Source: Polytrichum commune
Lineage: Eukaryota > Streptophyta > Polytrichopsida > Polytrichales > Polytrichaceae
DNA: 64,000 bases
Direction: 5' to 3'
Assembly: GCA_950295325.1 (NCBI GenBank)
Contig: OX485804.1
Location: 4,776,001 to 4,840,000, forward strand
Position numbers and translations under genes: made by a program. Positions 10,801 to 20,772 of the stretch are shown one piece after another. The notes under the pieces were generated by a model. The model worked only from the letters and a program-made list of their open reading frames with translations, had not been told where the DNA came from and ran no database searches. Within the stretch, counting starts at the first letter, position 1. Every line of letters starts with the position of its first letter.

Positions 10801-12780
10801 ATGGAGGCGTGTTCCTTGACAAGACAACGCATTGAGGGTCCGGAGATGTTGTAGTCGACCTTGAACATCTTCCAGCTGGCCCAATTAATGTCCCCGTCGG
10901 CTAGGATGAGTGCGTACTCTGGTATTAGGGCGCTCAACTCCCTCATTGCAGCAGTCTTCAGCTTGCGGTGTTCACACCATTCCTTGATGGAATACGTGCC
11001 GGGCTTGTGTCTTGGCCTCTTCAAAAATATCTTCGGGTATGGGATGGTTCTTCCCACTGTGTTCCCAAGAAGATGCACCGCGCACCTCTGCAACTCGGAC
11101 TCTGTTAACCCTTGAAGGGACCTGAAGAACTCCCTCAGTAGTGGAGGGGCCTCCCCGGTCTTCTCCGCGCTGTATTTCTCCTCGGTGTCGGGGTTGACCA
11201 GATCGTCCGAGCTGTGCGCATCAGAAAATTGTGTCCACAACTCCCAAGTGTCCCTGTTGCAACAGATGAGGCGGAGCTCACCCTTGAGCTCCAGGACAAA
11301 CTTGGTTGTTGTAGACTTCATGTTGATGGAGGAGAACTTGTCCACCATCGCGTCGCAGAATGCCTGCAGCAAGAAAGGCATCAGTAACGCACAAAATACG
11401 AACGCACGTTCGTAAATTTGAATGTCAAAGAACTTGAAAATTTGAATGTCAAAGATATTTACGAACATTCGTTCGTAAACTCACCTTCCATTGTGGAGAC
11501 GGCGTCTTCGCGTTCTCCTTTTCTTTAGGGGGACACCCGTGGGCGACCCAGACGTCCCTTGCAGCCACTATGTTGGCTGCCCACGACGCCTCGAAGGCCT
11601 TGATCTTGTTGCCGGAGTTGAGAAAGGTGGATATCTTCCGCAGCTTGTCCCAATCGTCCGACCACACCAAGAACGCCTTCCAGTAGCGCAAGTCCTTCTT
11701 CAGCTCATGCTGGAAGTTGTCGTCCTTGAGGATTATCTGGGACGCCTCCAAGCTGTGTTGGCCGTCTATGATCCAGAACTCTCCATTCTGGATCCGTGGC
11801 CAGTCCTTCTCCGTCGGACAGGATGTCAGCCCCTTCGGCATGACGCAGACGGTCTGCCTGTCCCACTTGACATTGTTCATTAGATTATTTATCTGCCACT
11901 TCACACCACCGCTCTCGCGAGAGCGAACCACCCATTTGTTGGGGGACATCTCGCACTTGAAGCAGTCCACGTTGAATGTGAAGTGGCGTCCCATGGGCCA
12001 GCAATCCTTCGAGTAGTTGTTGAAGTCTCGAAGGATCCTCGTGGCCTTTACAGCGTCAGGGTTCTCGTCCTTTTTCAAGGGGGTGGGCATTACGACAGGC
12101 GAGGTCACCTCCGCGGTCTCTGTTACTCCCGATTTCTCCATCTCCTCCCTTGTCCTCTTCGATGGCGTGGAGTGTCTACTGGGGCCCTCCGTCGCTTTGC
12201 TAGCGGAAGGCACAGGCCTGGGTGCACTTCTAGATCCTCCTGCCCCTGATGTGGATGGTTTCCTGGGGCTCTTCTTCTTCTTGTTTGCCTCAGTGACCAC
12301 ACTGTTGTATTTGGAGATGTTCAATGCCAGGGCGGTCAATTTCCTTGCCGTCCAGTATGGGCTCAACGCATATTTGGAGAAGAGGCCGTCCAGGTCGAAG
12401 TGTTTGGCATCTTCCGCTACGTTATTGGTGGCGTATTGGTAGGAGAAGGTATTTTTCTGGAAATGCAACAAGAGGTTGATATGATCCTTCTTGTTCTTCA
12501 TGTCCAGAATTACATACTCCCCCTGGGCCTCTATGGACTCTATCTCCCACGTCTTCATTTGAACCCACTGTTCGGGCTGGTCCGGTCTTGTCTCCAGCTC
12601 GTAGGTGAAGCGCATGCAGAAGAGGCCGTCCCCGATCTTCTCTGGCAGTGCCGTCCACTCCCCCATGAAGTCTTCCTTGGGGACATAGTTGTCGTTGCCA
12701 TTATCGTCTAACACCGACTCTGGGAGGCCATCGACCTTCACCGCGAACATCTCAATGGCGCTTCTGCTTGATCTCGCCAT
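7077..12780 (-). CDS. gene A: ParB/DGQHR-like, methyltransferase-like and FCP1/HAD-like fusion (4 exons)
   Basis: Four minus-strand exons join without a frame break: 12780-11485 (432 codons), 11363-10038 (442), 9896-8463 (478) and 7844-7077 (255 plus stop), for about 1,607 residues. All three introns have GT-AG ends and are phase 0. The ATG at 12780 directly follows a splice acceptor (TGTTGCAG), so a 5'-UTR intron is inferred. Domains in order are a ParB/DGQHR-like fold (DGQHS at 339-343), a beta-class methyltransferase-like region (DFRGIPG at 697-703, glycine-rich GGSK near 865), a disordered Pro-rich and coiled-coil segment, and an FCP1-like HAD domain (DLNGV at 1377-1381). The diverged gene B supports this model because it has the same exon plan. 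Every intron contains 22-bp palindromes. The domain names come from motif reading only, and the link of exon 3 to exon 4 is the least certain joint. Confidence 0.68.
7845..8462 (-). repeat. gene A intron 3 with several A-type palindromes
   Basis: The inferred 618-nt intron contains at least five palindromes of the A family. The best is at 8415-8434 (centre CG), and worn copies lie near 7978, 8025, 8062 and 8112. The 44.33-44.83 kb segment is a diverged copy of this intron and the adjacent exon end. Confidence 0.6.
8463..9896 (-). CDS. gene A exon 3: proline-rich and coiled-coil linker
   Basis: This exon encodes 478 residues, starting at ATG directly after the acceptor CTCAG. The first 20 residues finish the methyltransferase-like fold (MLGLVVNSFIEAIDEEDF). 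The rest is low in order: an acidic Asp/Glu stretch (EVSDEDEGDME), a heptad-like Lys/Glu helix (AELNAKLEQKMKEDMAKAAEE) and a Pro/Gly-rich segment. Two palindromes lie inside the coding sequence (8522-8542 and 8898-8919) and are translated as VTNARSLI and LRTCVRES without breaking the frame. The exon is taken to end at GACGAG|GTAACT; without splicing, the frame stops 15 nt later. Confidence 0.55.
8522..8542. repeat. A-type palindrome inside gene A exon 3
   Basis: A palindrome with arms TTACGAACG and centre CG lies within coding sequence. It is translated on the minus strand as VTNARSLI. Confidence 0.85.
8898..8919. repeat. A-type palindrome inside gene A exon 3
   Basis: The arms are CACGAACG and CGTTCGT(AAA), with centre CA. 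It sits in coding sequence and is translated on the minus strand as LRTCVRES. Confidence 0.85.
9897..10037 (-). repeat. gene A intron 2 carrying two A-type palindromes
   Basis: This 141-nt intron (GTAAGC...CTCAG) holds palindromes at 9925-9942 (centre TG) and 9997-10018 (centre AG). Together they fill more than a quarter of the intron and would form strong hairpins in the pre-mRNA. Confidence 0.8.
10038..11363 (-). CDS. gene A exon 2: divergent beta-class DNA methyltransferase-like domain
   Basis: This exon encodes 442 residues. Its end, ELRLEFYVSVLQSVAISGET then VYNVCGGSKFMYVAM, continues in exon 3 as MLGLVVNSFIEAIDEEDF. This is laid out like the last block of N4/N6 (beta-class) methyltransferases, where a helix, a DPF-x-GSG loop and an LG..(Y)I..(E) strand follow one another. 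The position where DPPY would be expected reads IDFRGIPG, then YDPFMAKFREHKSP and WLWIVEQEKL. The catalytic Pro-Pro-aromatic motif therefore appears lost, and gene B has DFRNIPG there. I infer a methyltransferase-derived fold that may bind DNA or AdoMet without classical catalysis. The exon ends at donor ATG|GTAAGC. Confidence 0.55.
11364..11484 (-). repeat. gene A intron 1 carrying two A-type palindromes
   Basis: This 121-nt intron (GTGAGT...CTGCAG) holds palindromes at 11397-11414 (centre CA) and 11458-11479. The second has one arm base changed and abuts the donor site. Two short direct repeats (TTGAATGTCAAAGA) lie between them. Confidence 0.8.
11485..12780 (-). CDS. gene A exon 1: ParB/DGQHR-like domain
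   Basis: This exon encodes 432 residues. The first 150 or so form a globular region rich in Trp and acidic residues. A Ser/Pro/Lys-rich linker follows at about 165-240. The C-terminal half has FWIIDGQHSLEAS, the DGQH signature of ParB/DndB-type folds, followed by a helical region with LRKISTFLNSGNKIKAFEAS. The gene B copy shares WLIDGQHSVEAS and the downstream helices, so this core is conserved while the linker is not. The exon ends SPQWK at the donor AAG|GTGAGT. ParB domains bind palindromic DNA in bacteria, and fusions of ParB-like and methyltransferase domains occur in prokaryotes and phages. Nuclease or CTPase activity is not shown here. Confidence 0.62.
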
Positions 12781-12808
12781 CTGCAACAGAATATAAACAA
12801 TTAGTGAC

Positions 12809-13440
12809 TTTACGAACGAACGTTCGTAAATGACATGCATATCCCACATACTACGCAGTGTTAATGCGTCTTTGCAATTGATGTAATTATATTTACGAAC
12901 GTTCGTTCGTAAATGAGGGGTTGCAAGATCATATAAATTTTTAGTATTGAGTTTACGAACGAGCGTTCGTAAAAGATATGAAGATCAAAGAGACTACTCG
13001 TCATGAATGTATTTGTAATATATTTGGTTATTTTTACGAACGATCGTTCGTAAAAGATATAGGTTTTATAGATTTGGTTTTATTTACGAACGTGCGTTCG
13101 TAAGTATGTCCATTTGGTCTATCTTGTCAGACATTTGGTTGATTTATCTTTCGTAAGTACATGTGATTTGTTTTATTGGTGTTCGCAATTTTATATTTGT
13201 TCTTTAGATATTCGTAGAGGTTCATATTAAAGTTAAGGTTCCATTTGAGTGATATTTTGAGTATATTTACGAACGTGCGTTCGTAAATATAGATCATTTC
13301 AAAGAACGTGGAGTGCGTATTTACGAACGCACGTTCGTAAATGGAGGTTCGGTATGCAGTGTATGTCCATGTACGAACGAGCGTTCGTAAATGGAGGTGG
13401 GTATGCAGTGTATGTCCATTTACGAACGAGCGTTCGTAAA
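12809..13440. repeat. cluster of nine A-type palindromes upstream of gene A
   Basis: Nine copies of arm TTTACGAACG, two bases and the reverse complement lie at 12809, 12892, 12952, 13033, 13083, 13266, 13320, about 13370 (first base changed) and 13419. The centres vary (AA, TT, AG, AT, TG, TG, CA, AG, AG) while the arms are nearly invariant. The cluster probably lies in a 5'-UTR intron of gene A, because a splice acceptor directly precedes the ATG. Confidence 0.9.
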
Positions 13441-13869
13441 TGTGATGGTTTTGGGATCCCCTGTCCGTACATATATGTATTCGTATATATACGTATATGT
13501 ATATAACTGACTTATTAGCTACTCTGCTTGCAGCCGTGCCTGCAAAATTTTGGTCAGAATGATGCAAATCTTGAATCATAAAGCAATTGAGATGTAGAAT
13601 GAAACATGAAGAAGAAAGTGATAATTCACATTGCATGTAACAAAACAAATTGAATTCAAAAAGCAACATTTTCAGAATGTGAGAGGAGTTGGAAAGGATA
13701 ACAAATTACATTGAAATGCTGTAGACTTCAAACCCTGCTTCTTCTCTTTCTGAAAATCCCAGAAATCCTCACAACTGCACACTCAATTGCCTTTCAAATG
13801 CACACCCAGATAACTCTATAATGCAGACCTCAAGCCTTCACAGCTTATATACAAACCCTAGTATACTCC

Positions 13870-14210
13870 CATGTACACAAAACTCACAAGCTTGTAGCTC
13901 TCAAGCTTCTGAACTCTTAAGCAAACCCTTAACTCTCAAGCTTCCCTAAACTCTCAAGCTTCACTTCTGAAGCTTCCCTAAACTCTCAAGCTTCAACTCT
14001 GAAGCTTCCTTAAACTCTCAAGCTTCTAAAGATCACCCTCAAGCTCTCAATCCGAAACTCTGAAGCTTTCCTACTCAAGCTCTCAAGCTTTTGAAACTCA
14101 CAAACTCTCACACTGAAAGCTTTCACAAACTCACAAGCTTTCACAATGAAAGCTTTCACAAACTCAAAAGCTTTCACACAAGCTCTCAATCTGAAATCTC
14201 TCAAAACTTG
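13870..14210. repeat. degenerate tandem repeat, CTCAAGCTT family
   Basis: Short units such as AACTCTCAAGCTTC and CAAACTCACAAGCTTTCACA are repeated with variation. On the minus strand this would be 5' leader of gene A. Gene B has a different short tandem repeat in the matching place (36.29-36.44 kb). Confidence 0.75.
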
Positions 14211-14358
14211 CAACAAAACTAATTTAAAACTTCAAGACTAAAAATAGCAAGAGCTTCGCTCTCTAAGCGCTCCGCTCCTCCTCTCCTCGAAATGACAAAT
14301 GAGGAGAAGAGGAAGGGGCGCGGGGAGGTAGGTGCGCCGCTAGGGTTTCCCAGCACCT

Positions 14359-14368
14359 GCCACGTGGC
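14359..14368. promoter_or_regulatory. G-box-like CACGTG palindrome
   Basis: GCCACGTGGC is a perfect 10-bp G-box palindrome, a common plant bZIP/bHLH site, about 1.6 kb upstream of the gene A ATG. Function is inferred only from the motif. Confidence 0.4.
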
Positions 14369-14384
14369 ACAACTCCACTGGCTA

Positions 14385-14466
14385 GGGCTGGGAGGGAGAT
14401 GGGATGGGATGGTATGGGAGGTGATGGGAAGGGATGGGATGGGATGGGAGATGGGAGATGGGAGAT
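14385..14466. repeat. GGGAT/GGGATGG low-complexity repeat
   Basis: Purine-rich GGGATGGGATGG and GGAGATGGGAGATGG runs form a simple-sequence tract. It adjoins the inferred gene A promoter. Confidence 0.8.
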
Positions 14467-14469
14467 GGT

Positions 14470-14484
14470 TGTATATTGCAACCC
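14470..14484 (-). promoter_or_regulatory. candidate TATA-like promoter element of gene A
   Basis: On the minus strand this reads GGGTTGCAATATACA. Gene B has GTTGCAATATATA at 36528-36540, also upstream of its tandem-repeat leader. Sharing between otherwise diverged upstream regions suggests a conserved core promoter. No transcription start is shown. Confidence 0.4.
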
Positions 14485-14499
14485 TTCATGTTATTCTCA

Positions 14500-16654
14500 T
14501 GCTTTGACATATTTATATGTAATGGACGCGTTTAGGGCATTAACTTGAAAAGCTTAGTTCAAATACATGAATTTTACTCGTTTTATTTCCTTAATACCTC
14601 TACATTTGGATTCCGTGTAAACATATTTTAGAAAAATATACTCAGTTAATTCGTAATAAACAATGCATGTCATTTCCTAGGTTGTCAATGTAGAATCCAC
14701 CCCCAAAGATATGTATATGGTGTTTTAAAATATAGTTTATGTAAGAGCTAGATATCTTTCAATTAATTCGATGGTTCCTCAAATAAATATTACATGCAAA
14801 AAGGAATTCATAATAATATGAGATTACGCAGAGTTGCTATACGATAGGATGTCAATTCAAGTTCCAATATTAGGTCTTAGCTTGAACTAATGCATTTCTG
14901 GAGTGGTCAACTATTTTGCTAGCATCAACTACGAGCTTACGATGAATGAAGTTAGTGCAATTACAAGGGTTTTTGAGGAGTCAATATTGTTTGTGTGTGT
15001 AATGTATCCTAGTAACAATCTAAAACCTAAACCCAAATACCACATACACAACTTTCACAAACCCTAAACCCCTAAACCCTAACCGCAAACCCTACATCCC
15101 TGCATCTTTTTATCTTACCAACCTTTCTTATATGTGGCCATGTTGTATTCTGAGGGCAGGTCAAATTGGTCTACCAATGTTGGTTGGATGGAAAATGCTT
15201 AATTCCGCTCATAACAGTTACTATAATAATTGATAATGATGCCAATTGTCATTTTCACATTCCAAGTTAATAGATTTGAGATAAAACTTTGGTTTAGGTG
15301 ATAAGTGAAATTTCAAATATTCCCTCTTTCACCTTAATAGTTCTGAGTGAAATTTCATCACACAATCCACGATCTTATTATAATAACATGCATGTCTTAA
15401 GACTTCAATTTATATCAACACTTTAAGCTATGATGATGCACATCCTTCTCATAGGATGCAAAACATATATTAATTGTAAGTACATACTATTGTATGCACC
15501 ATTCCAAATTAATAGTGCATTTCCCCAAACCCTAAAAGTCTATTTCCAATAGGACCTCAACTCATTTAATCATGTGTCAACTTAAACTAACAATCGAACA
15601 ATGCATTCAACTATAAATATCACAAATGATCTAATAAACATTTAACCAATGTGTATCCGTACCCTTACAACAAGTGGATGAAAATTCAATTTCCAATAGG
15701 ACGTCAAACACATAATAATTGTAACTATGATTCAACGTTACGGTAGCTAGTATGGTTTCAAGTCTCAATGATCATTACGCTATCATACTATGCAGCATTA
15801 CAAATTGATTAATCTTTCCTACTCATGCCATTTTAATTCCTTATTTTCACACCTAGATACCATTTGAAAGAAGACCTAACTTACATATATTATTAGGTAT
15901 AATTAGTTCATAGTGTCCTCAATCTACCCTAGTGCAAGCCATTATGGATTAACCCGATTTTTTAGTTGTATTCATGCACTTGGTGACCATATTACGGTCA
16001 TTTTTTTATGTGAAACATATGATACCTATAATTTTAGGGGCGTCCGCAACATGTTCTTAGCCACTCTGACCTCATTGTGTGTGTGTGTGTATATGTGTAT
16101 ATATGTATAGATATATATATATCTATGACTTCGACATTCATAACTTTATTAGGCATCAATTGTCAATTAACTTGGACTTCATACCTTAGTCGCAAATCAT
16201 TAAATATTCAATATTAACCATCTCCATATTTAGACATTATGTGTGTATATATATATATATATATACATATATACATATATTTCGATGAGACCTTGGTCAC
16301 AACTAAGGTGTGCAACCGATATATATATTTTCAATATGTTGGCGTGCATGCAAGGCATGTTCCATACATGACAGTGCTATTTATATAATTCCGCATGGAT
16401 GGAATGGGAGATTGTTAGGTCAAAGAAGGTGGCGGAAATCCGCTTTTTAAAGAGCATCCAAGGGATTTTGAACCAGCGGGGTGAAGTACTTAAAGCTCTT
16501 CCCCCCACAACAAAGCTTTTTTCAGCGGCACATGCAAGTGTGCGCTCTACAGACCTCACCGAACGCGCTCAAGCCATTTGGTGTGCGCCAACCCTACACC
16601 ACCCAGGTACAGTACAGGCTGTACCTACCGCATATACCGCTGTAAATACCGGAA
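14500..16654. other. non-coding AT-rich spacer with telomere-like and simple repeats
   Basis: No gene was seen. A degenerate CCCTAAA cluster at about 15058-15098 resembles plant telomere repeats. TG/TA simple repeats lie at about 16077-16130 and 16243-16280. The short open frame at 16399-16662 has no recognisable product. Confidence 0.5.
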
Positions 16655-17557
16655 CTTTATGAACGCACGTTCGTAAAGATGAGGAGCTTCAGGTTTAGAC
16701 AAACGATTCGGACCTGTACATGGCAAGGATTTACGAACGTGCGTTCGTAAATTCCACATGAAAGCATGTTCTGGATTGAGCTACTCATATGGATAGTCAC
16801 ATGCACGTAATCCATGTCAGTTATTTACGAACGTGCGTTCGTAAATATGCCTTCGAGGACCATGCAGACATATTTGACCCTTATCTATTGGTACCTGATG
16901 GTCGGTAATTTACGAACGTGCGTTCGTAAATCCCACCTGAGAGCATGTTTTGGATTGAGCTACTCATGGATAGTCACATGCACATAATCCATGGCAATTA
17001 TTTACGAACGTGCGTTCGTAAATATGCCTTTGAGGATCATACATACATATTTGACCCGTATCTATTGGTACCTGATGGTCGGTAATTTTACGAACGTGCG
17101 TTCGTAAATCCCACAGGAGATCATGTTTTGGATTGAGCTACTCATGGATAGTCACATGCACATAATCCATGGCAATTATTTACGAACGTGCGTTCGTAAA
17201 TATGCCTTTGAGGATCATACATACATATTTGACCCGTATCTATTGGTACCTGATGGTCGGTAATTTTACGAACGTGCGTTCGTAAATCCCACAGGAGATC
17301 ATGTTTTGGATTGAGCTACTCATGGATAGTCACATGCACATTATCCATGGCATTTATTTACGAACGTGCGTTCGTAAATATGCCTTCGAGGTTCATACAT
17401 ACATATTTGACCCGTGTCTATTCGTACCTGATGGTCGGTAATTTACGAACGTGCGTTCGTAAATCCCACATGAGAGCATGTTCTGGATTGAGCTACTCAT
17501 ATGGTTAGTCACATGCACTTAATCCATGACAGTCATTTACGAACGTGCGTTCGTAAA
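16655..17557. repeat. tandem array of about ten A-type palindromes
   Basis: Palindromes recur about every 90 bp from 16655 to 17557, almost all with centre TG. The spacers alternate between two types, one with TTGGATTGAGCTACTCAT and one with TTTGACCCGTATCTATTGG, so the repeating unit is about 180 bp with two palindromes. The second spacer type reappears at 44228-44266 next to another A-type palindrome. Confidence 0.9.
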
Positions 17558-17576
17558 TATGCCTTCGAGGATCATA

Positions 17577-17612
17577 CATAACACTATATTCGTTAAATTG
17601 AGACTTTTTGGG
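17577..17612 (-). repeat. dispersed repeat, inverted copy
   Basis: On the minus strand this reads AAGTCTCAATTTAACGAATA and continues TAGTGTTATGTATG. Plus-strand copies lie at about 38650-38690 and 44188-44227. In two of the three places it abuts A-type palindromes. Confidence 0.7.
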
Positions 17613-17699
17613 CATTTTGAGACAATCACAAAAATAAGAACAAGGATAAATGGAACACATATTGGAGAAAGTTGTAAGATGCGAACACTTTGAAGCGGG

Positions 17700-18015
17700 T
17701 GTTTAGAACAAGAACCCCATTAATAACTCATATTTGGGATTGTTTAGGGTGGGCAATCCAAACCTTAGGCCAAGTTGAAGGGGAAATCTTAAAACATTTA
17801 TATTATCGCACAAAAACTTGTATGAATATGGTTTAGGTAGCGCAATCCAAACCATAGATCATATTGAAGGGGAAATATGTGAACCAATATAATATAACAT
17901 ACAAAATATTCCAAACTCATATTTGTGATGGTTTAGGTAGGGCAATCCAAACCTTAGACCATATGGAAGGGGAAATCATGTGACACTTATATTATTGCAA
18001 AAAAAAACATACAAA
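17700..18015. repeat. degenerate tandem repeat, three copies of about 110 bp
   Basis: The phrases GGTTTAGGTAGGGCAATCC, AAACCTTAGACCATATTGAA and GGGGAAAT recur three times with divergence. No coding potential was seen. Confidence 0.7.
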
Positions 18016-18155
18016 GTGTGGCATGTAAAATGCATAGCATGCTAACACAACACATCCATTGGATAGTGCGACCCAAAATGTTCTTGCCTATGGCCCAAAA
18101 CCCTACGCCTACTATGGCCTATCTAGCCTCGGAGACTACCTCTTTTTCTTTTGCT

Positions 18156-18909
18156 TCATTTTCTTTTGTTTTTTTTTTCTTTTGCTGCGGCTTCTTTTGC
18201 TCGCATTGCTTCAACATTCCTGAAAATCTCCGCCCCGCGACTATAGCCATTCTTGGGGTGACCGCCATCAATAACACATTTTGGATTCCGTCGGCCGCCC
18301 GAATTATACGACGAAGAATTCGAATACGATGAAGTGGACTGTCTTGCATTTCTGGTCATGGAGTAGAAACGCTCCAACTCGACGGACGTACTAGCCCGCA
18401 TAGGTTTACGGGTGGGAGCAACCTGCAACGCGTGAATGCAAGAACACACGTGTTAGTTTAGGGAGGAAGACCCAAATGTGTCACACGTTCATTTTTTAAG
18501 TGCCGGATGATTGTAATGCGCGGTTAACCATGTTTTGGGGGGGGGGGGGGTTCACCTTGTCACCGGGGGCGTTCCCGTCGGAGTTGGCGAGGAGGGGCAA
18601 TGCGTCCCGCAAAGGAATAGGAAGGGTGCCACTCTTCGTAGGCCGAGCGTCCATCCGCAGCCGCCGTTGAGGTGTACTACTGCCGCCGGGCCGAGAGGGG
18701 GACGTCCGGACGCATTTGCGATTTATGCCCTTGAGCGGCGACGGGGACGGAGATCGCCGGAAGATTTGCTTGGGTGGGGGGCTATCGACGACGCCGGCGT
18801 CAAGAGGCTCCTTGGAGTAGTCGATGGTGGACGCGGCATCGTAGACGGTCTCGTAGAAGAAGCTCCCCAAGTTTGATTCGCTGACGATGTCAATCGAGGG
18901 CTCCAAACG
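18156..18909 (-). CDS. two orphan exons of an unrecognised protein
   Basis: Two minus-strand exons, 18909-18556 (118 codons) and 18422-18156 (88 codons plus stop), have acceptor, donor and acceptor signals (CCATCAG|CGT, AAG|GTGAAC, TTGCAG|GTT), and both junctions are phase 0, like gene A. The first encodes a Ser/Pro/Arg-rich basic segment (FRRSPSPSPLKG). The second ends in a Lys/Glu/Ala-rich helix (AMRAKEAAAKEKKNKRK). No start codon lies in them, so an upstream exon is missing. They sit downstream of the truncated HAD exon and could be a lost tail of gene B or of another gene. A G run (18537-18550) lies next to the donor. Confidence 0.4.
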
Positions 18910-19019
18910 CTGATGGGAAAATTAAAACAAACAAAACCCAAGGGGAGGGGGGAGCATGTGAAAATCGATATACAATTGAGGCATAATATATCACACACAA
19001 TGGCACACCATGTAGTATC

Positions 19020-19555
19020 TCAAATGAGTTTATTATATTTTGCGTGAGAGTACAACTCTCTGTACATATAGTCCTTCGGATCCATGTATCTTTCGCCTAT
19101 CGGATTACAACTAAGGAACCGGGGCACGGGTAGTCCGCTCCCCACGAGCGTTTGAAGGTACTTAAGTAGGTCTAACAAAAAGCGGTCTCGGACCTTCTCG
19201 ACCGTCCACGTGGGGCAAACTATGAAGTTCGAGGTCGGGTTCAAAATGTTCTTGGAAGCGCTGTCGTCCACCATCAACGTGTTGTCACGGGTGGGGCGAA
19301 CATCGTAGGGACAGCCAACCATAGTTGGACGCTGGTCCCATACGACTGGCTTCAAGACCTTAAGAAATTGGTTTACGGCGGGGTTGTTGGGCTTCTTCAC
19401 AACCCTGCCCTCGGGGGTGTATAATGTTTTACAAGAATCCTGTCCTAGGACCAAGCACGGGGGTTGGAGTCCCTTGAAGATGAACTCCACGACGGCCTGG
19501 GTGTTCTCGGACTTCATGGAGCTCCACACGATCACCCACCATTTGGATAGGGCGA
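19020..19555 (-). pseudogene. truncated FCP1/HAD-like exon, probably of gene B
   Basis: The frame retains VIVWSSM, PCLVLGQDSCKTL, QFLKVL and the motif IV-like LMVDDSASKNILNP, and it ends NKLI-TGA exactly as gene A exon 4 does. The 5' part, including the DLNG motif, is missing: homology stops at 19555, where the retrotransposon LTR begins. Relative to gene A, the part lost between here and the broken exon 3 at 31744 includes the end of exon 3, intron 3 and the first quarter of the HAD domain. Assignment to gene B rests on orientation and position on the far side of the retroelement. Confidence 0.7.
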
Positions 19556-20255
19556 TGTGAGCCCAAAAGGGTGTCCACATTTAGTCTTAGACCCTTGAAA
19601 CGTTAGTTGATGCACTTTGAAGTAGCATGTTACTTCACAAAAATATAAAAAGAGTGAAATGTTAGCCTTAGAAGTACCATGTTGTAAGAGGCTAGGATGT
19701 GAGTTGTTATTGTGTTTTTACCTTCGGAAGGATTTGAGTGAATGAGGATAGGTAAGGAGAACTTGGATTGAGTAGTTAGTGAGTAGGCTAGTACAAATGG
19801 ATGGAGACAACCAAAGTGACTCAAGAGGCAAGTGCATTCGAATTGGGATGAATGGAGGATCACATGGAGCGCACAAGTGGACCACCTCATCATGGCCACT
19901 TAATGGGGAAGGCCCAAGGAAGAATGCAAGGTGGAGGATAAGCAAATTCTCAAAGCACCAATCAAATCACGAGTTAAGCATCGTGGTTTGAATTAAGTGG
20001 TGAGCGACGATTTGGGAAAGTAAGGGGAGAAAGTTATGGCGGCGGAAAGCGAAGGATGCTAAGTTTGGGTTGAAGCATCCCAAGTTTGGTAAAGTGTAGT
20101 AGGTAGAAAGCCAAGGCTAGTTAAATGTTCGAATTAGGATCCTTGTTGATCATTTGAGGGAGGAAGGCTTAGAAGATAGGATTGGCGCCTACTAAGTAGG
20201 AGGAAATCTCAAGGGCTTATCGTGAGCCTTGAGGGTGCTCACCCCCTCAAGCTTA

Positions 20256-20264
20256 CTATATAAT
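20256..20264 (+). promoter_or_regulatory. LTR TATA box
   Basis: CTATATAAT is followed by a pyrimidine-rich CCTCATTCTTCCCTCACTC, a typical LTR promoter arrangement. The 3' LTR has the same at 29739-29747. Confidence 0.55.
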
Positions 20265-20772
20265 CCCTCATTCTTCCCTCACTCATCCTCTCTTTCCTTT
20301 GTGCTCCAAGGCACCCCACGAGTTATAAGTGTGGGTGTGGGAAGCCATATTGGAGCACATGTGTGTGCTTAGTTTTTAGTTTGAGAGCCAAGGCTTGTTA
20401 GCCTTGAAGAGGGCTTGACCTCTTGGTAGAATTAGTGTTGACGTGAAGGATTTTAAAGTTAATTCATGATTCCAATTTGTGGTACTTAAAGTTCATGTTT
20501 TGAATACACGTGGTTGCAAGTTCCATGTTTAAGAGTTGAGCACTTGATGTTGTGATGAATGCAAAAATATACTTGTGTGAATTAGTTAGTCTTAGTGAAG
20601 TTAGGAAATTCTCTCTCCCCCTCTCCTCTCTAGGATTTTAGGATTTTAGGATTAGAGAAGAATTGTGTGATTAGAAAGGGGTTGTTAGTAGAATTAGGGA
20701 AATTAGGTAGGAAGATTAGTTAAGGGCTTGAATAATTAGTGAGATAGTTGGGCATTACAACTACAAAGTTGT

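Noticed and set aside
15053-15105. Telomere or subtelomere
   Set aside because: Only two to four degenerate TTTAGGG-type units are seen here and at 37.5, 38.3 and 38.7 kb. These are short interstitial traces, not a telomere.
12809-17557. Repeated peptide phrase YERSFVN / YERAFVN in several frames
   Set aside because: It is the translation of the A-type palindrome, not a protein motif under selection.
19718-19991. Small open frames duplicated at 29.1-29.5 kb
   Set aside because: They lie in the LTRs and are duplicated only because the LTRs are.
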